DNA of 64,000 nt from Alphaproteobacteria bacterium (GCA_900768845.1 CAAGEK010000035.1:1-64000), one strand, 5' to 3'. Shown: positions 34,869-42,999, counted from the stretch's first letter. Notes: generated from the letters alone by a model not told the origin. Translations and numbers: made by a program.

Positions 34869-35642
34869 TTACGCCTGATGTTTCTTGCGTGCGGTCACGC
34901 ATTGATACAATCCGCCGCAAAACGTCTTTTTATCCCATATCATCGGCGTTGACGACGGGGAGAAATCCTGAATGTCATGATAAAACAGGCTTTCCGCGAA
35001 CGGTTCGAAAATGCGGTTGTAACGCTTTACAAAGTACCCCAGCGGGTTGAATGAAGACGGTTTGTGGTAATCGACGAAAACGATTTGACCGTCGGTTTTT
35101 ATCGAATTGTAAGCTCTGCGGATCAGTTGTTTCTTTCGTCCGTCGGGCAGTTCGTGCATGATGAAAAAACAGATGACGAGGTCGTATTTTTTGTCTTGCG
35201 AAGCGGAGGCGTCGCATATGTTTTTCTGCTCTACGGTTATGTTCAGCCACGGCGACAGCTTGCGGTGGCACGCTCTCAGGCGGGCGGGGCTGAGGTCTTC
35301 GATCAGGTATGTCCCTTCGTTGTGCATTTTGGCCGCAATGTCGCGTTCAAAACTTCCCGATGCGACCCCCAACTGTAAAACATCCGCCTTTTCGGGGATT
35401 TTTTCGCACACGCACTTCGTCAGAGTTTTTATAAAAAAGAACGTTTGAAGCCGTGAAAGCCATTCTCCGTCGGACAACCCGCGGTCTTTGTTTTTCAGGT
35501 AAGTCCGCCCGTAGATTTTTTGCAGGTAAAGCGGAAAGTCCACATCGTCGCGAAAGCTCTGCTCCACGATGGTCGGAGTGTTCATATCATGGCGGGATTG
35601 GACGCTTTTGATGATTTCCCTCAAACTTTTTTGACCGGACAT
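34869..35642 (-). CDS. rquA: Probable rhodoquinone biosynthesis methyltransferase-like protein RquA
   Basis: The 257-residue protein has a class I SAM-methyltransferase fold that looks like RquA rather than UbiE. Points of agreement with my recollection of the family are an N-terminal P-x-YL-x3-Y segment (about 37-48), a divergent SAM motif I starting VLQLGVASG (88-96), FFIMHELP (159-166), VDYHKP (190-195), the FEPFAESLF segment (212-220) and the ending FCGGLYQ (241-247). RquA converts ubiquinone to rhodoquinone, the low-potential quinone used for anaerobic fumarate reduction. AGGAAAG precedes the ATG. It lies 22 bases after a NarL-type response regulator on the same strand. An ordinary small-molecule methyltransferase is the alternative. 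Confidence 0.7.
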   Translation of the reverse strand: MSGQKSLREIIKSVQSRHDMNTPTIVEQSFRDDVDFPLYLQKIYGRTYLKNKDRGLSDGEWLSRLQTFFFIKTLTKCVCEKIPEKADVLQLGVASGSFERDIAAKMHNEGTYLIEDLSPARLRACHRKLSPWLNITVEQKNICDASASQDKKYDLVICFFIMHELPDGRKKQLIRRAYNSIKTDGQIVFVDYHKPSSFNPLGYFVKRYNRIFEPFAESLFYHDIQDFSPSSTPMIWDKKTFCGGLYQCVTARKKHQA

Positions 35643-35664
35643 GATTGTGCTTTCCTGAAAAACT

Positions 35665-36297
35665 TTAATCGATCAATCCTAAATTGCGAGCCGAAACGAC
35701 GGCTCCCGTCCTGTTGATGACGTTCAACGCCTTGAGTATCGCCGTAACGTGCAGTTTAACCGTTCCTTCGGACAAATCAAGCTCTCTGGCGATGATTTTG
35801 TTCGGTTTTCCCTGTCCGATCAAACGCAAAACGTCCAATTGGCGGGGGGTCAACAGGCTTTTGACTTCACCGGCGGCGGCCGGCATTTGCTTTCCCGCAT
35901 CGCCCAGCAACTCTGACGGCAGGTACAGACCGCCCGACAAAATCAGGTGAATCGCGCTGAGGATGATTTTGTTGGAAGACGTTTTCGGAATGAATCCCGC
36001 CGCTCCTATGTCGACGGCTTGCAACACGATTTCGCGATCATATACGGCGGACAGGACGACGACCGGCGTTTCGGGATTGCGCTCTTTCAACAGGCGCAAC
36101 GATTCGTGCCAAGCCATCCCCGGCATGGCCAGATCCGTCAATATCAGGTCGTATTGCTCCGTCCCGCAGGCCTTTTCCTGTAATTGCGAATGATTGTACA
36201 CGACGTCGATTTTCATATCGTCGTCCAAATCGGACAAAGCCATCTTCAAACCGTCCAAAAACAGCTCGTGATCGTCTGCAATCAAAATTTTCAGCAT
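35665..36297 (-). CDS. NarL/FixJ-family response regulator
   Basis: The 210-residue protein has a receiver domain (residues about 1-120; acidic pocket DDH, phospho-acceptor Asp in LILTDLAMPG, Lys in FIPKTSS) and a C-terminal LuxR-type HTH (LTPRQLDVLRLIGQGKPNKIIARELDLSEGT...). No cognate kinase is in the window. It stands directly upstream of the RquA-like gene, with a 22-base gap, so the two are probably cotranscribed. That suggests, without proving, a redox- or oxygen-linked input. Confidence 0.9.
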   Translation of the reverse strand: MLKILIADDHELFLDGLKMALSDLDDDMKIDVVYNHSQLQEKACGTEQYDLILTDLAMPGMAWHESLRLLKERNPETPVVVLSAVYDREIVLQAVDIGAAGFIPKTSSNKIILSAIHLILSGGLYLPSELLGDAGKQMPAAAGEVKSLLTPRQLDVLRLIGQGKPNKIIARELDLSEGTVKLHVTAILKALNVINRTGAVVSARNLGLID

Positions 36298-36391
36298 TCG
36301 TCAACGCCCTTGATTGTTCTTTTACGATTTACTAGTGTATCCGAACAGGCTTGAAAAGTCATTTTAAAAACATCAGCTGCGGGAGAGGGAA

Positions 36392-37651
36392 ATGGCCGAA
36401 GGCACGGTTGCCGGTTTGGGCGGTTTGGGAGACGGGATCGTTCGGGAAAGCGAAAGCGGGGACGGAACCGGCGGCGTGTTTGTCCCGTTTGTTCTGGAGG
36501 GCGAGAAAATAGAGTTCGAGCATACGGGAAACGGCAGGGGACGATTGGTGCGCGTTCTTCGTCCCGCCGGAACGCGTGTCGCCGCCGTTTGTCCGCATTT
36601 CACCGTTTGCGGCGGTTGCGCTTTGCAACATATGAATGAAACCGCTTACAGGGATTTTAAAATCGAAACGTTGAAGAGAACTCTGTCCTCCTTTTCGGAG
36701 GAGGCGGATTTCGACGCTCCCGTTTTCGTTCCCCCCCATACGCGCCGCCGTGTTACTTTCGCTTTGTTCTGGTGCGGAAAAATGCGCCGGTTCGGATTGA
36801 ACGAAGCCAAAAGCGACAGGATTGTCCCCGTTGACGAATGTCCTTTGCTTGTTCCCGAACTGGAGCGGATGATTGCGCCGTTGCGTTCTTTTTTCATGTC
36901 GCCGGAATTGTCGTTTTCCGGAAAAAAAGGCGTCGGCGATGTGTCGTTGTTGCAAACGGAAAGCGGCGTTGACGTTTTGCTGACCCTTCCTTTTTCCCCC
37001 GATTTGGGATGGCGTCAGGCTTTGCCCGTTTTGGGGCACGCTCTGGGAGCCGCCAGAATTTCATGGCGAAGATCGGAAGCGGAACCGGCGGAACCTTTGT
37101 TTTTCGCCCGCGCCCCCGTTTTGACGACGGGAGGTTTCGTTCTCAAGCCGCCTGCCGGATGTTTTCTGCAACCGGACAGGGAGGGAGAGGCGGCTTTGGT
37201 CGGAAAAGCTCGCGAATACGCCGGAAAATCGAAAAAGATAGTCGATTTGTTTTGCGGGGCGGGGACTTTTTCGTTGGGATTGTTGGAAAAGAAAAGGAAG
37301 ATTTACGGCGTCGACAATGCGTCCGAAGCGTTGAAAGCGTTGGAAGCCGCATCGGAAGGACGGATTAAGACAGAAAATCGGGATTTGTTCCGGACGCCGC
37401 TGTTTTCCGATGAATTGAACGCGTATGATTGCATTGTTTTCGACCCGCCCAGAGCCGGAGCCAAAGCTCAAGCGGAACAAATCGCATTATCGGCGGTTCC
37501 CGTTGTCATAGCGGTTTCATGCAATCCGTTGACATTCGTGCGGGACGCGGAGATTCTGAAGCGCGGCGGGTATTCTTTGCGCCGTCTGACTCCCGTTGAC
37601 CAGTTTGCCTATTCCTCTCACATGGAATTAATCGCCCTGTTCACAAGATGA
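36392..37651 (+). CDS. TrmA/RlmD-family RNA (uracil-5-)-methyltransferase
   Basis: Methylates a uracil in rRNA or tRNA using SAM. The 419-residue protein has a TRAM-like N terminus, an iron-sulfur motif CPHFTVCGGC (C-x5-C-x2-C), a SAM site IVDLFCGAGTFSLGL, and the catalytic region FDPPRAGAKAQ and SCNPLTFVRD with the nucleophilic Cys. RlmC, RlmD or TrmA specificity cannot be assigned by eye. Downstream lies an 870-base stretch without a clear gene. Confidence 0.9.
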   Translation: MAEGTVAGLGGLGDGIVRESESGDGTGGVFVPFVLEGEKIEFEHTGNGRGRLVRVLRPAGTRVAAVCPHFTVCGGCALQHMNETAYRDFKIETLKRTLSSFSEEADFDAPVFVPPHTRRRVTFALFWCGKMRRFGLNEAKSDRIVPVDECPLLVPELERMIAPLRSFFMSPELSFSGKKGVGDVSLLQTESGVDVLLTLPFSPDLGWRQALPVLGHALGAARISWRRSEAEPAEPLFFARAPVLTTGGFVLKPPAGCFLQPDREGEAALVGKAREYAGKSKKIVDLFCGAGTFSLGLLEKKRKIYGVDNASEALKALEAASEGRIKTENRDLFRTPLFSDELNAYDCIVFDPPRAGAKAQAEQIALSAVPVVIAVSCNPLTFVRDAEILKRGGYSLRRLTPVDQFAYSSHMELIALFTR

Positions 37652-38522
37652 ACAGGAAAGAAGGGCGGGCTGTTGGAGATATTCCCGTAAAAAGGCGGTC
37701 GGCTTTATTTTTTGCGAATCGAACAAAATCAGGTACGGCGGGAGTGCCGGTCTCAAACGTTCGGATTCGCGAGAGGATGGAATTTTTTCGATTTTACCGG
37801 CGAAGATTACGGTTTTTCAATGAGCAAACAGAGGAATATATTTTCCTGTTTTTGTTTTTTGATTTCAAAACTTCATCCGGCCGATTCTTTTAATAAAGAT
37901 GTTTCAGATGCGGAATATTCCGTCGATCAATACGGGAATTTTAAGAAGTTATATCAATTTCAAAGGGATATAAATAAAAAATGAACTCTGTAAAAAAGTG
38001 TTTTTGTGCGTGCATTTTTGTTCTTTGACGCCGGTAAACAGGACTGAAAATCCGGACAGAGGTGATTTCTTTTTTCAATAGATTTCCTGTGTATTTGACG
38101 ATTATTCGCGTGTTTTCGCCGGCCGCATCGACAAATACCCTTTATTCCAAACGATATTGTCACCGTTCAGGACGGACTTGTTCATCTTTGACAGAGGCCT
38201 CCGGTATGGGAAGGCGATTTAAACAATTTTTCGCTTCTTTCGTCTGCGCCAATATCCTTCCCTGCCGTTTCCTGTCATAAGATACTTTCCGGCGATATTT
38301 CAGGTACTGATATTCCATACCGTGTGTCACGGCTTGTATGAATTACTTTTTTGGCTTCAATATCGATCAATCCGATGAAACGGGTTTCATCGCGTTGCAA
38401 AAGAATGGATGCGTTTCCCCGAGCCGCAAACTTGGCACAGGATTTTTGGCGTATAAAAAAATTGTAAAAAGTCAGAAAGTAAACAACTACGGAACGGATT
38501 CATTCCGAAATGATACGCAAAA
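37652..38522. other. Gene-poor stretch, possible decayed DNA
   Basis: About 870 bases, visibly richer in A and T than the flanks. Only short frames exist: a 54-codon frame on plus (ATG 37820, no ribosome site) and an open frame of about 65 codons on minus (about 38275-38480) with no obvious start. None matches a family I know. The stretch lies next to rpsU and the HExxH gene cluster and may hold remnants of lost genes. Confidence 0.4.
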
Positions 38523-38543
38523 CCCCCTGCAAAAAGCAGGGGG
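38523..38543 (-). terminator. Probable rpsU terminator
   Basis: CCCCCTGC, loop of 5, GCAGGGGG: a perfect 8-bp GC stem about 50 bases past the rpsU stop on the minus strand, followed by TTTT in that direction. Confidence 0.7.
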
Positions 38544-38594
38544 TGTAAAATGAAAGAGGCTCTTTCTTATAAAGGGCGTTTCATTACAGGTTCT

Positions 38595-38801
38595 TTAGAA
38601 ACCGTCGCGTTCCAAACGCTTGCGTTCCAATTTGCGCGCACGACGAACGGCTTCGGCTTTTTCACGAGCCTTCTTTTCCGACGGCTTTTCAAAATTGCGG
38701 CGCAATTTCATTTCACGGAAAACGCCTTCGCGCTGCATTTTCTTTTTCAAAGCTTTCAGAGCCTGATCGACGTTGTTGTCGCGAACAATTACCTGTACCA
38801 T
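38595..38801 (-). CDS. rpsU: 30S ribosomal protein S21
   Basis: The 68-residue basic protein has the S21 signature VQVIVRDNNVDQALKALKKK and the Arg/Lys-rich end (KAREKAEAVRRARKLERKRL). The ATG at 38801 has GGAAAG upstream; an in-frame ATG at 38882 would add 27 residues and does not fit the family. The probable promoter is about 190 bases upstream, giving a long 5' leader. Confidence 0.97.
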   Translation of the reverse strand: MVQVIVRDNNVDQALKALKKKMQREGVFREMKLRRNFEKPSEKKAREKAEAVRRARKLERKRLERDGF

Positions 38802-38988
38802 TTTAAAGATCTTTCCTTTCATAAAAAGAGGTCGGCCGAAACCGCCCTGCGGCACGGCATACCAGTTGATTGAAAACTCCATAACATATTTCCGATCCGA
38901 TGAAAAGACCGAAAATAAACGCTGAGGCCGGAAACTTTACGTCCCGACAGAGCATCCCTCCTTTACGAAAAAATTCCACCCTTCTTAA

Positions 38989-39018
38989 ATTATAGGAAAA
39001 CAGCCCGCACCGTCGCAA
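38989..39018 (-). promoter_or_regulatory. Probable rpsU promoter
   Basis: On the minus strand, TTGCGA (39013-39018), an 18-base spacer and TATAAT (38989-38994). It begins immediately downstream of the HExxH gene ending at 39020. Confidence 0.6.
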
Positions 39019-39019
39019 G

Positions 39020-40120
39020 CTATTTTTGCAACAAGGATCGCTTTTTCGCAACGACGGCCGTTAAATCCGGAGTCTTCGTTCCGTTCGTATGCAACGAATC
39101 GAGCGTATTCAAAGAGCGGAATTTTGAAATTTTCGTCGCGGCTTCCTGTTGACGGCGCGCCAGTTGCTGTTTCTTTGCCAAATCGGAAGGCAGATCATAA
39201 TACCAGCTGCTCGGGCGTTGTGTGAAACCTCCCGTTCCCGCACGTTCCAGAACTTCTTCTTTGGGGGTGCTGAAATCCAACCCCAAAGCGTCGCGTGTAT
39301 TGCGGTAAATCGCCCAATATGTATTTTCGGTGACGCTGCTGAGTTCGGGTTTCGCATAAAAAGCGGCCGCTTCATCCTGTTTCAAATAGGTCTTGCCGTT
39401 GAATTTGCATACGCGTTCGATATTTTCGGCGACGGGAACTTCACGGCGCAAAGCGGTTTTACGATCTTCCGAAGTCGCATTCCGCTTACGGTATTCAAAA
39501 TTGCGGATATAATTCTTTTCATAACATTCCCGCAAACCCAAATCGTCAAACCAGACATAAAAAGCTTTGGAATGCGCTTCGCCCGTTTCGATACCGCCTT
39601 TTTCCGCCGATCCGGTAAAGGCGTTGACGATGTCTTTGCGTTCTTCCGCCAAAGCGTCCAAGGGTTTGGAATTTCCCTGCTGTTTCAATTCCCATCCGAC
39701 CTGACACGCCGCGACGTTTGCATCCGCTTCAATCAACCATTGGGAATGCAGATAATCTTTGGGGCGGTCGGAATAGGCGTTCAGCAAAACGCCGTTTTGA
39801 AATTGCTGGGAATGGCGGAGTTCGTGCGCCAGTGTCGCCACCATACGGTCGGGATTCGAGCCGGAGTTGATTAAAATCTGTTTTGTTTCGTCGTTAAACG
39901 ATCCGTGCGATCCGCTCAGGGGTTTCAAGCCGATTCTCGTGCCGTACTTTTCCGCATCCGCCAACAGCTTGCGTCCCGTTTCGCTTTTGCGCAACGTTTC
40001 AATCGCGTCGCACAGGCTTTGGGAAGCGTCGTCCAGAAAAGGATACGGCCGGTCGGCGGCCGGATTCGCGGTTTCGGCAGGAGAGGGGGTGTTCAGAACT
40101 TTTGAAATTTCCGCGGCCAT
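39020..40120 (-). CDS. HExxH putative metallopeptidase (family copy 1, HELRH)
   Basis: The 366-residue protein has a zincin motif HELRH (residues 99-103) and a downstream IEADA (Glu131) that would supply the third zinc ligand. The two neighbouring genes share this arrangement and a later aromatic motif (here VWFDDLGLRECYEKNY). No signal peptide or membrane helix is visible, so it is cytoplasmic or exported by a Sec-independent route. The last 60 residues are basic and Gln-rich. TAGGAG precedes the ATG. This is the most diverged of the three copies. A putative metallopeptidase domain family (DUF6782-like) may be the match, but I cannot confirm that. Confidence 0.72.
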   Translation of the reverse strand: MAAEISKVLNTPSPAETANPAADRPYPFLDDASQSLCDAIETLRKSETGRKLLADAEKYGTRIGLKPLSGSHGSFNDETKQILINSGSNPDRMVATLAHELRHSQQFQNGVLLNAYSDRPKDYLHSQWLIEADANVAACQVGWELKQQGNSKPLDALAEERKDIVNAFTGSAEKGGIETGEAHSKAFYVWFDDLGLRECYEKNYIRNFEYRKRNATSEDRKTALRREVPVAENIERVCKFNGKTYLKQDEAAAFYAKPELSSVTENTYWAIYRNTRDALGLDFSTPKEEVLERAGTGGFTQRPSSWYYDLPSDLAKKQQLARRQQEAATKISKFRSLNTLDSLHTNGTKTPDLTAVVAKKRSLLQK

Positions 40121-40152
40121 GATCTCATTCTCCTAAAAAATACATTTTCTTT

Positions 40153-40181
40153 AATATAACGGCGTGCGGAAATTTTGTCAA
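40153..40181 (-). promoter_or_regulatory. Promoter of HExxH copy 1
   Basis: On the minus strand, TTGACA (40176-40181), a 17-base spacer and TATATT (40153-40158), 32 bases before the start codon. Near-consensus sigma-70 type. Confidence 0.78.
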
Positions 40182-40274
40182 ACATTTGTTTTTGTCTAAA
40201 TTATGTAAGTTTTTTTTATCAATGCCGTCGTATCAAAAAAGGGCAGTCCCGAGGGGAAAACTTGGACGGAATAC

Positions 40275-40303
40275 TTGACAGATTTTCTTTAAAGCCGGAT
40301 AAT
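40275..40303 (+). promoter_or_regulatory. Promoter of HExxH copy 2
   Basis: TTGACA (40275-40280), a 17-base spacer and GATAAT (40298-40303). The predicted transcript starts near 40310, so the G15 tract lies in its short 5' leader. Confidence 0.8.
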
Positions 40304-40328
40304 CGGGAAACAAGCGCGAAACGTTTAA

Positions 40329-40343
40329 GGGGGGGGGGGGGGG
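40329..40343 (+). repeat. Poly-G tract (G15) at the ribosome-binding position
   Basis: Fifteen consecutive G end 4 bases before the ATG at 40348, where the Shine-Dalgarno sequence should be. There is no other ribosome site. Slippage would change the distance between promoter, G-rich ribosome site and start, which suggests phase-variable expression. Confidence 0.8.
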
Positions 40344-40347
40344 CGTC

Positions 40348-41358
40348 ATGTCATCCGTTCTGGCCAAAGTTTTTTCTTCAAAGCTCGTTCGCGGAGCGTA
40401 TTCCGACGAAAAACCGGCAGTCGATTTTCAAATGGAAGGATCGGCACAGGAACGAAAACGTCTGAGTTCCATGATAAACAGGGTGGCGAAGGCTTCCCCC
40501 TTCGGTAAAACGGTTTTGGAAACGGCGGCGAAGGGCGGCTATACGCTTGCTTTCGCGACAAGCGGCATTTCCGTGGCCGGTTCGTGTTGCGAAAAGAAAA
40601 AGACGATTCTGCTTAATCCTTTTTACTCGGATTCGCGCCTGTTGATGACGCTGGTTCACGAGAGCCGGCATGCGGAACAGTTCATTCACGGCGCCGATTC
40701 CGATTTCGGCAAACGTACGGTTAAATCCGAATTGATGTATTTCCGTGCAATGGAGGCTGACGCCGAGGCCGCCGCGGCGGTAAGTGCCTATGAGATGAAA
40801 GAAAACGGCGATGGCGCGTCGTGGCGGAAATTCCGCTCCGAATCGCCGGATATGGCTTATCCGTTAAGCGCGGCGGCATTGAATGCGGGGCGCACGACGG
40901 ATCGTATGTTGGCGGCGGCCTTTAAAGGATGGTACGAGAACAAGCCGATTAAAGACGCGTACGAAGAATCCTACATTGTCGAAACGATGGATTCTGCAAT
41001 GAAAGCGAAAAAAGAGGCGGAATACCCGTATGATAAGGAAGAAACGTCGTCCGGTATCGTCAATATGGTCTGTCGCGGTGAAAACGGGTGCTATTTTAAA
41101 GATAATCCGGATGTTTTGGAGCATCCCGACCGTTTGGACATTTCCGCAACCACCGCATCCAAAGCGGCTCATTTCTTCGCGGTTCGTGAAATGCGCACGG
41201 GAATGAAGCCGGACACTTCTTTTGATAAATTGCCCGTCCGCCATATGTCTGTGCCCGCTTCTTCTCCGGTTTATTCGGGATGGGGAACGTGTTACAGCAT
41301 GGGGAACGACGGTTTCGGGCGTATTGCGGCGATGAAAAAGGCGCACGGAGAAAGGTAG
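40348..41358 (+). CDS. HExxH putative metallopeptidase (family copy 2, HESRH)
   Basis: The 336-residue protein has HESRH (104-108) and MEADA (Glu136), a gluzincin-like metal site. N-terminal (YSDEKPAVDF), middle (SELMYFRAMEADA) and C-terminal (FKGWYENKPIKDAYEESYIVE) segments are closely matched in copy 3, so the two are clear paralogs. No signal peptide. Expression would pass through a 5' leader containing G15 immediately before the ATG. It is divergent from copy 1 and ends in its own terminator. Substrate and role unknown; a secreted effector or an intracellular protease are both possible. Confidence 0.75.
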   Translation: MSSVLAKVFSSKLVRGAYSDEKPAVDFQMEGSAQERKRLSSMINRVAKASPFGKTVLETAAKGGYTLAFATSGISVAGSCCEKKKTILLNPFYSDSRLLMTLVHESRHAEQFIHGADSDFGKRTVKSELMYFRAMEADAEAAAAVSAYEMKENGDGASWRKFRSESPDMAYPLSAAALNAGRTTDRMLAAAFKGWYENKPIKDAYEESYIVETMDSAMKAKKEAEYPYDKEETSSGIVNMVCRGENGCYFKDNPDVLEHPDRLDISATTASKAAHFFAVREMRTGMKPDTSFDKLPVRHMSVPASSPVYSGWGTCYSMGNDGFGRIAAMKKAHGER

Positions 41359-41421
41359 CTGTTCCGGTGAAAGCCGTGTGAAAATCGGGAAGTCGCGGGA
41401 AAGGCCGCTTCGGAAACAAGT

Positions 41422-41456
41422 GCCCGCTCCGGTGTGTCCCGATGGCGGGCTTTTTT
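41422..41456 (+). terminator. Terminator of HExxH copy 2
   Basis: GCCCGC (41422-41427), loop of 17, GCGGGC (41445-41450) followed by TTTTTT, about 60 bases past the stop. Confidence 0.7.
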
Positions 41457-41878
41457 GTTTGTCGGGCTGTGGCGGGCAGGGCTTGCAACGGACGGTCTGT
41501 GCCTTTTAGTCGTCACCGCGGCATTTCCGCTACCGGCGGTCAAGCGGGTTTAAATTCTAAAAAACGGTCTGAAAACCGCCTTGTTTTCTTTTTAATCCGG
41601 TATGTCCTTATCCGTTGTTTCGATGGTGCGAAGCGCACGCGATGTTTCGTCAGCGGATTTCCGTAAAGATTCAGAAAACGTTCCTCCGGTCGCGGACGGC
41701 GCGGAGGGGGAGCCGCTTCGCCTTCCACAGCCCCTTTTCGGTGCAGAGAGGGCTTTCGTCCCGAGCGGCGGGGATTTATTCCGTGTCCGTACAGTCGCGG
41801 AATGTTTGAAACGGGTGAAAATCCTCTTGATTTTCGGAAAAAGTCCGAAAAAATCCGTTGTTTTCCCGTTAAAAAATA
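41457..41878. other. Intergenic stretch between HExxH copies 2 and 3
   Basis: About 420 bases. A 107-codon frame (41602-41925) has no ribosome site and runs into the promoter of copy 3, so it is not called. No other element seen. Confidence 0.4.
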
Positions 41879-41907
41879 TTGACAAAATATTTGTCGGGAA
41901 ATATGAT
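41879..41907 (+). promoter_or_regulatory. Promoter of HExxH copy 3 with an operator-like palindrome
   Basis: TTGACA (41879-41884), a 17-base spacer and TATGAT (41902-41907). A perfect inverted repeat GACAAA-ATA-TTTGTC (41881-41895) overlaps the -35 and the first part of the spacer, where a repressor would block polymerase. Confidence 0.78.
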
Positions 41908-41943
41908 TTTCTTATAATTTTTTAGAAAAAGGGAATATGTCAG

Positions 41944-42999
41944 ATGCCGTCTTTAATAGAAGCTTTTTCCGTTGCGCCTTCTCAAGTGTATGATTCCTCC
42001 GCAAAACCTGCGGTCGATGTGGATTTGTCGCTTTGCAAAGAGGACGAAAAGCCTCGCATGATTGCGTTGATCAACCGTTTGGCCAAAAGCCCGTCGGGAT
42101 TGGAAACGTTGCAGATTGCAAAAGAAGGCGGCTTTACGTTCAGCTTTTTCGACGGTTCGACGCGTTGTTGCGGCGCGTGTGACGAAGCGGGAAAATGGAT
42201 TAAACTGAATCCTGCGAAAAGCGATTCCAAACTGGTCGGAACGTTGTGTCACGAAGCCCGCCATGCGGGACAGTTCGTCCGCGGTGCGCATGAAGCGTTC
42301 GGCGTTCAGGATGTCCGTTCCGAATTGATTTTGTTCCGTGCTATGGAAGCCGATGCTCAAACGTACGCCGTCACCGCTTGTAACGAATTGCGTTTTTCCG
42401 GTGATGCCGGGCCTTACAGCGAATTCAAAAACGCCTATCCCGAAATCGAAGGGCGTTTTTCAAAGGCTTTGGAAAAGGCGAACGGCGAAGTTACGCATGA
42501 CGTGATGACGGAAACGTTCAAAGGCTGGTATGATCAAAAACGTACGAAAACGGTGTATGAAGAATCGTATCAGGTCGAGCCGATGCAAACCGAATTGTCC
42601 AACCTGATGATCGGCAAAGAACCGACGTTGCTGTACACCAACAAGGTTTCGGGCGCGGAAGCCGTCGCGATGGCCGGTTGGACGAAGGAAGGCAATTATT
42701 TTACGGACGATCCGGCCGTGTTGGAAACCGGAAAGTTCGTCGAAGTCGCCAATACGTCTTTGGCCGCGATGAAGAATTTCTTCAAAGCCCGTGAAGCTTT
42801 GACGGGAATGGCTCCCGATCCGTCCGTTGATACCTTGCCCGTCCGTGACAACAACCGTCCCGCGCCTCAGGCGAAGACGTACACGTCCGCTCAGGACAAA
42901 CAAAGCGTAAAGGATCGCATCGAAGCCAATAAACAGAATTATGCCTCTCGTTCGCTTGCCTTTACAAAGGTGATTTGGAACAAGGGAAAAAATCGTTAA
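41944..42999 (+). CDS. HExxH putative metallopeptidase (family copy 3, HEARH)
   Basis: The 351-residue protein has HEARH (103-107) and MEADA (Glu135). Beyond the metal site it shares with copy 2 the segments KPAVDV, SELILFRAMEADA, FKGWYDQKRTKTVYEESYQVE and the late TGMAPDPSVDTLPVR (TGMKPDTSFDKLPVR in copy 2). A Cys cluster TRCCGACDE (residues 73-81) matches SCCEKKK in copy 2. The C-terminal 50 residues are basic and Gln-rich. No signal peptide. A near-consensus promoter lies 37 bases upstream and a strong terminator follows. Confidence 0.75.
   Translation: MPSLIEAFSVAPSQVYDSSAKPAVDVDLSLCKEDEKPRMIALINRLAKSPSGLETLQIAKEGGFTFSFFDGSTRCCGACDEAGKWIKLNPAKSDSKLVGTLCHEARHAGQFVRGAHEAFGVQDVRSELILFRAMEADAQTYAVTACNELRFSGDAGPYSEFKNAYPEIEGRFSKALEKANGEVTHDVMTETFKGWYDQKRTKTVYEESYQVEPMQTELSNLMIGKEPTLLYTNKVSGAEAVAMAGWTKEGNYFTDDPAVLETGKFVEVANTSLAAMKNFFKAREALTGMAPDPSVDTLPVRDNNRPAPQAKTYTSAQDKQSVKDRIEANKQNYASRSLAFTKVIWNKGKNR

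Noticed and set aside
38803..39051. Minus-strand frame in the rpsU leader
   Set aside because: Only the part after an internal ATG has a ribosome-like AAAGGAGGG, which is too close to that ATG. Kept as a leader-peptide possibility, not a gene.
40175..40465. Plus-strand frame reading through the G15 tract as poly-Gly
   Set aside because: It starts upstream of the promoter for HExxH copy 2 and overlaps that gene out of frame; no ribosome site.
41602..41925. 107-codon frame between HExxH copies 2 and 3
   Set aside because: No ribosome site, and it runs through the promoter of copy 3.
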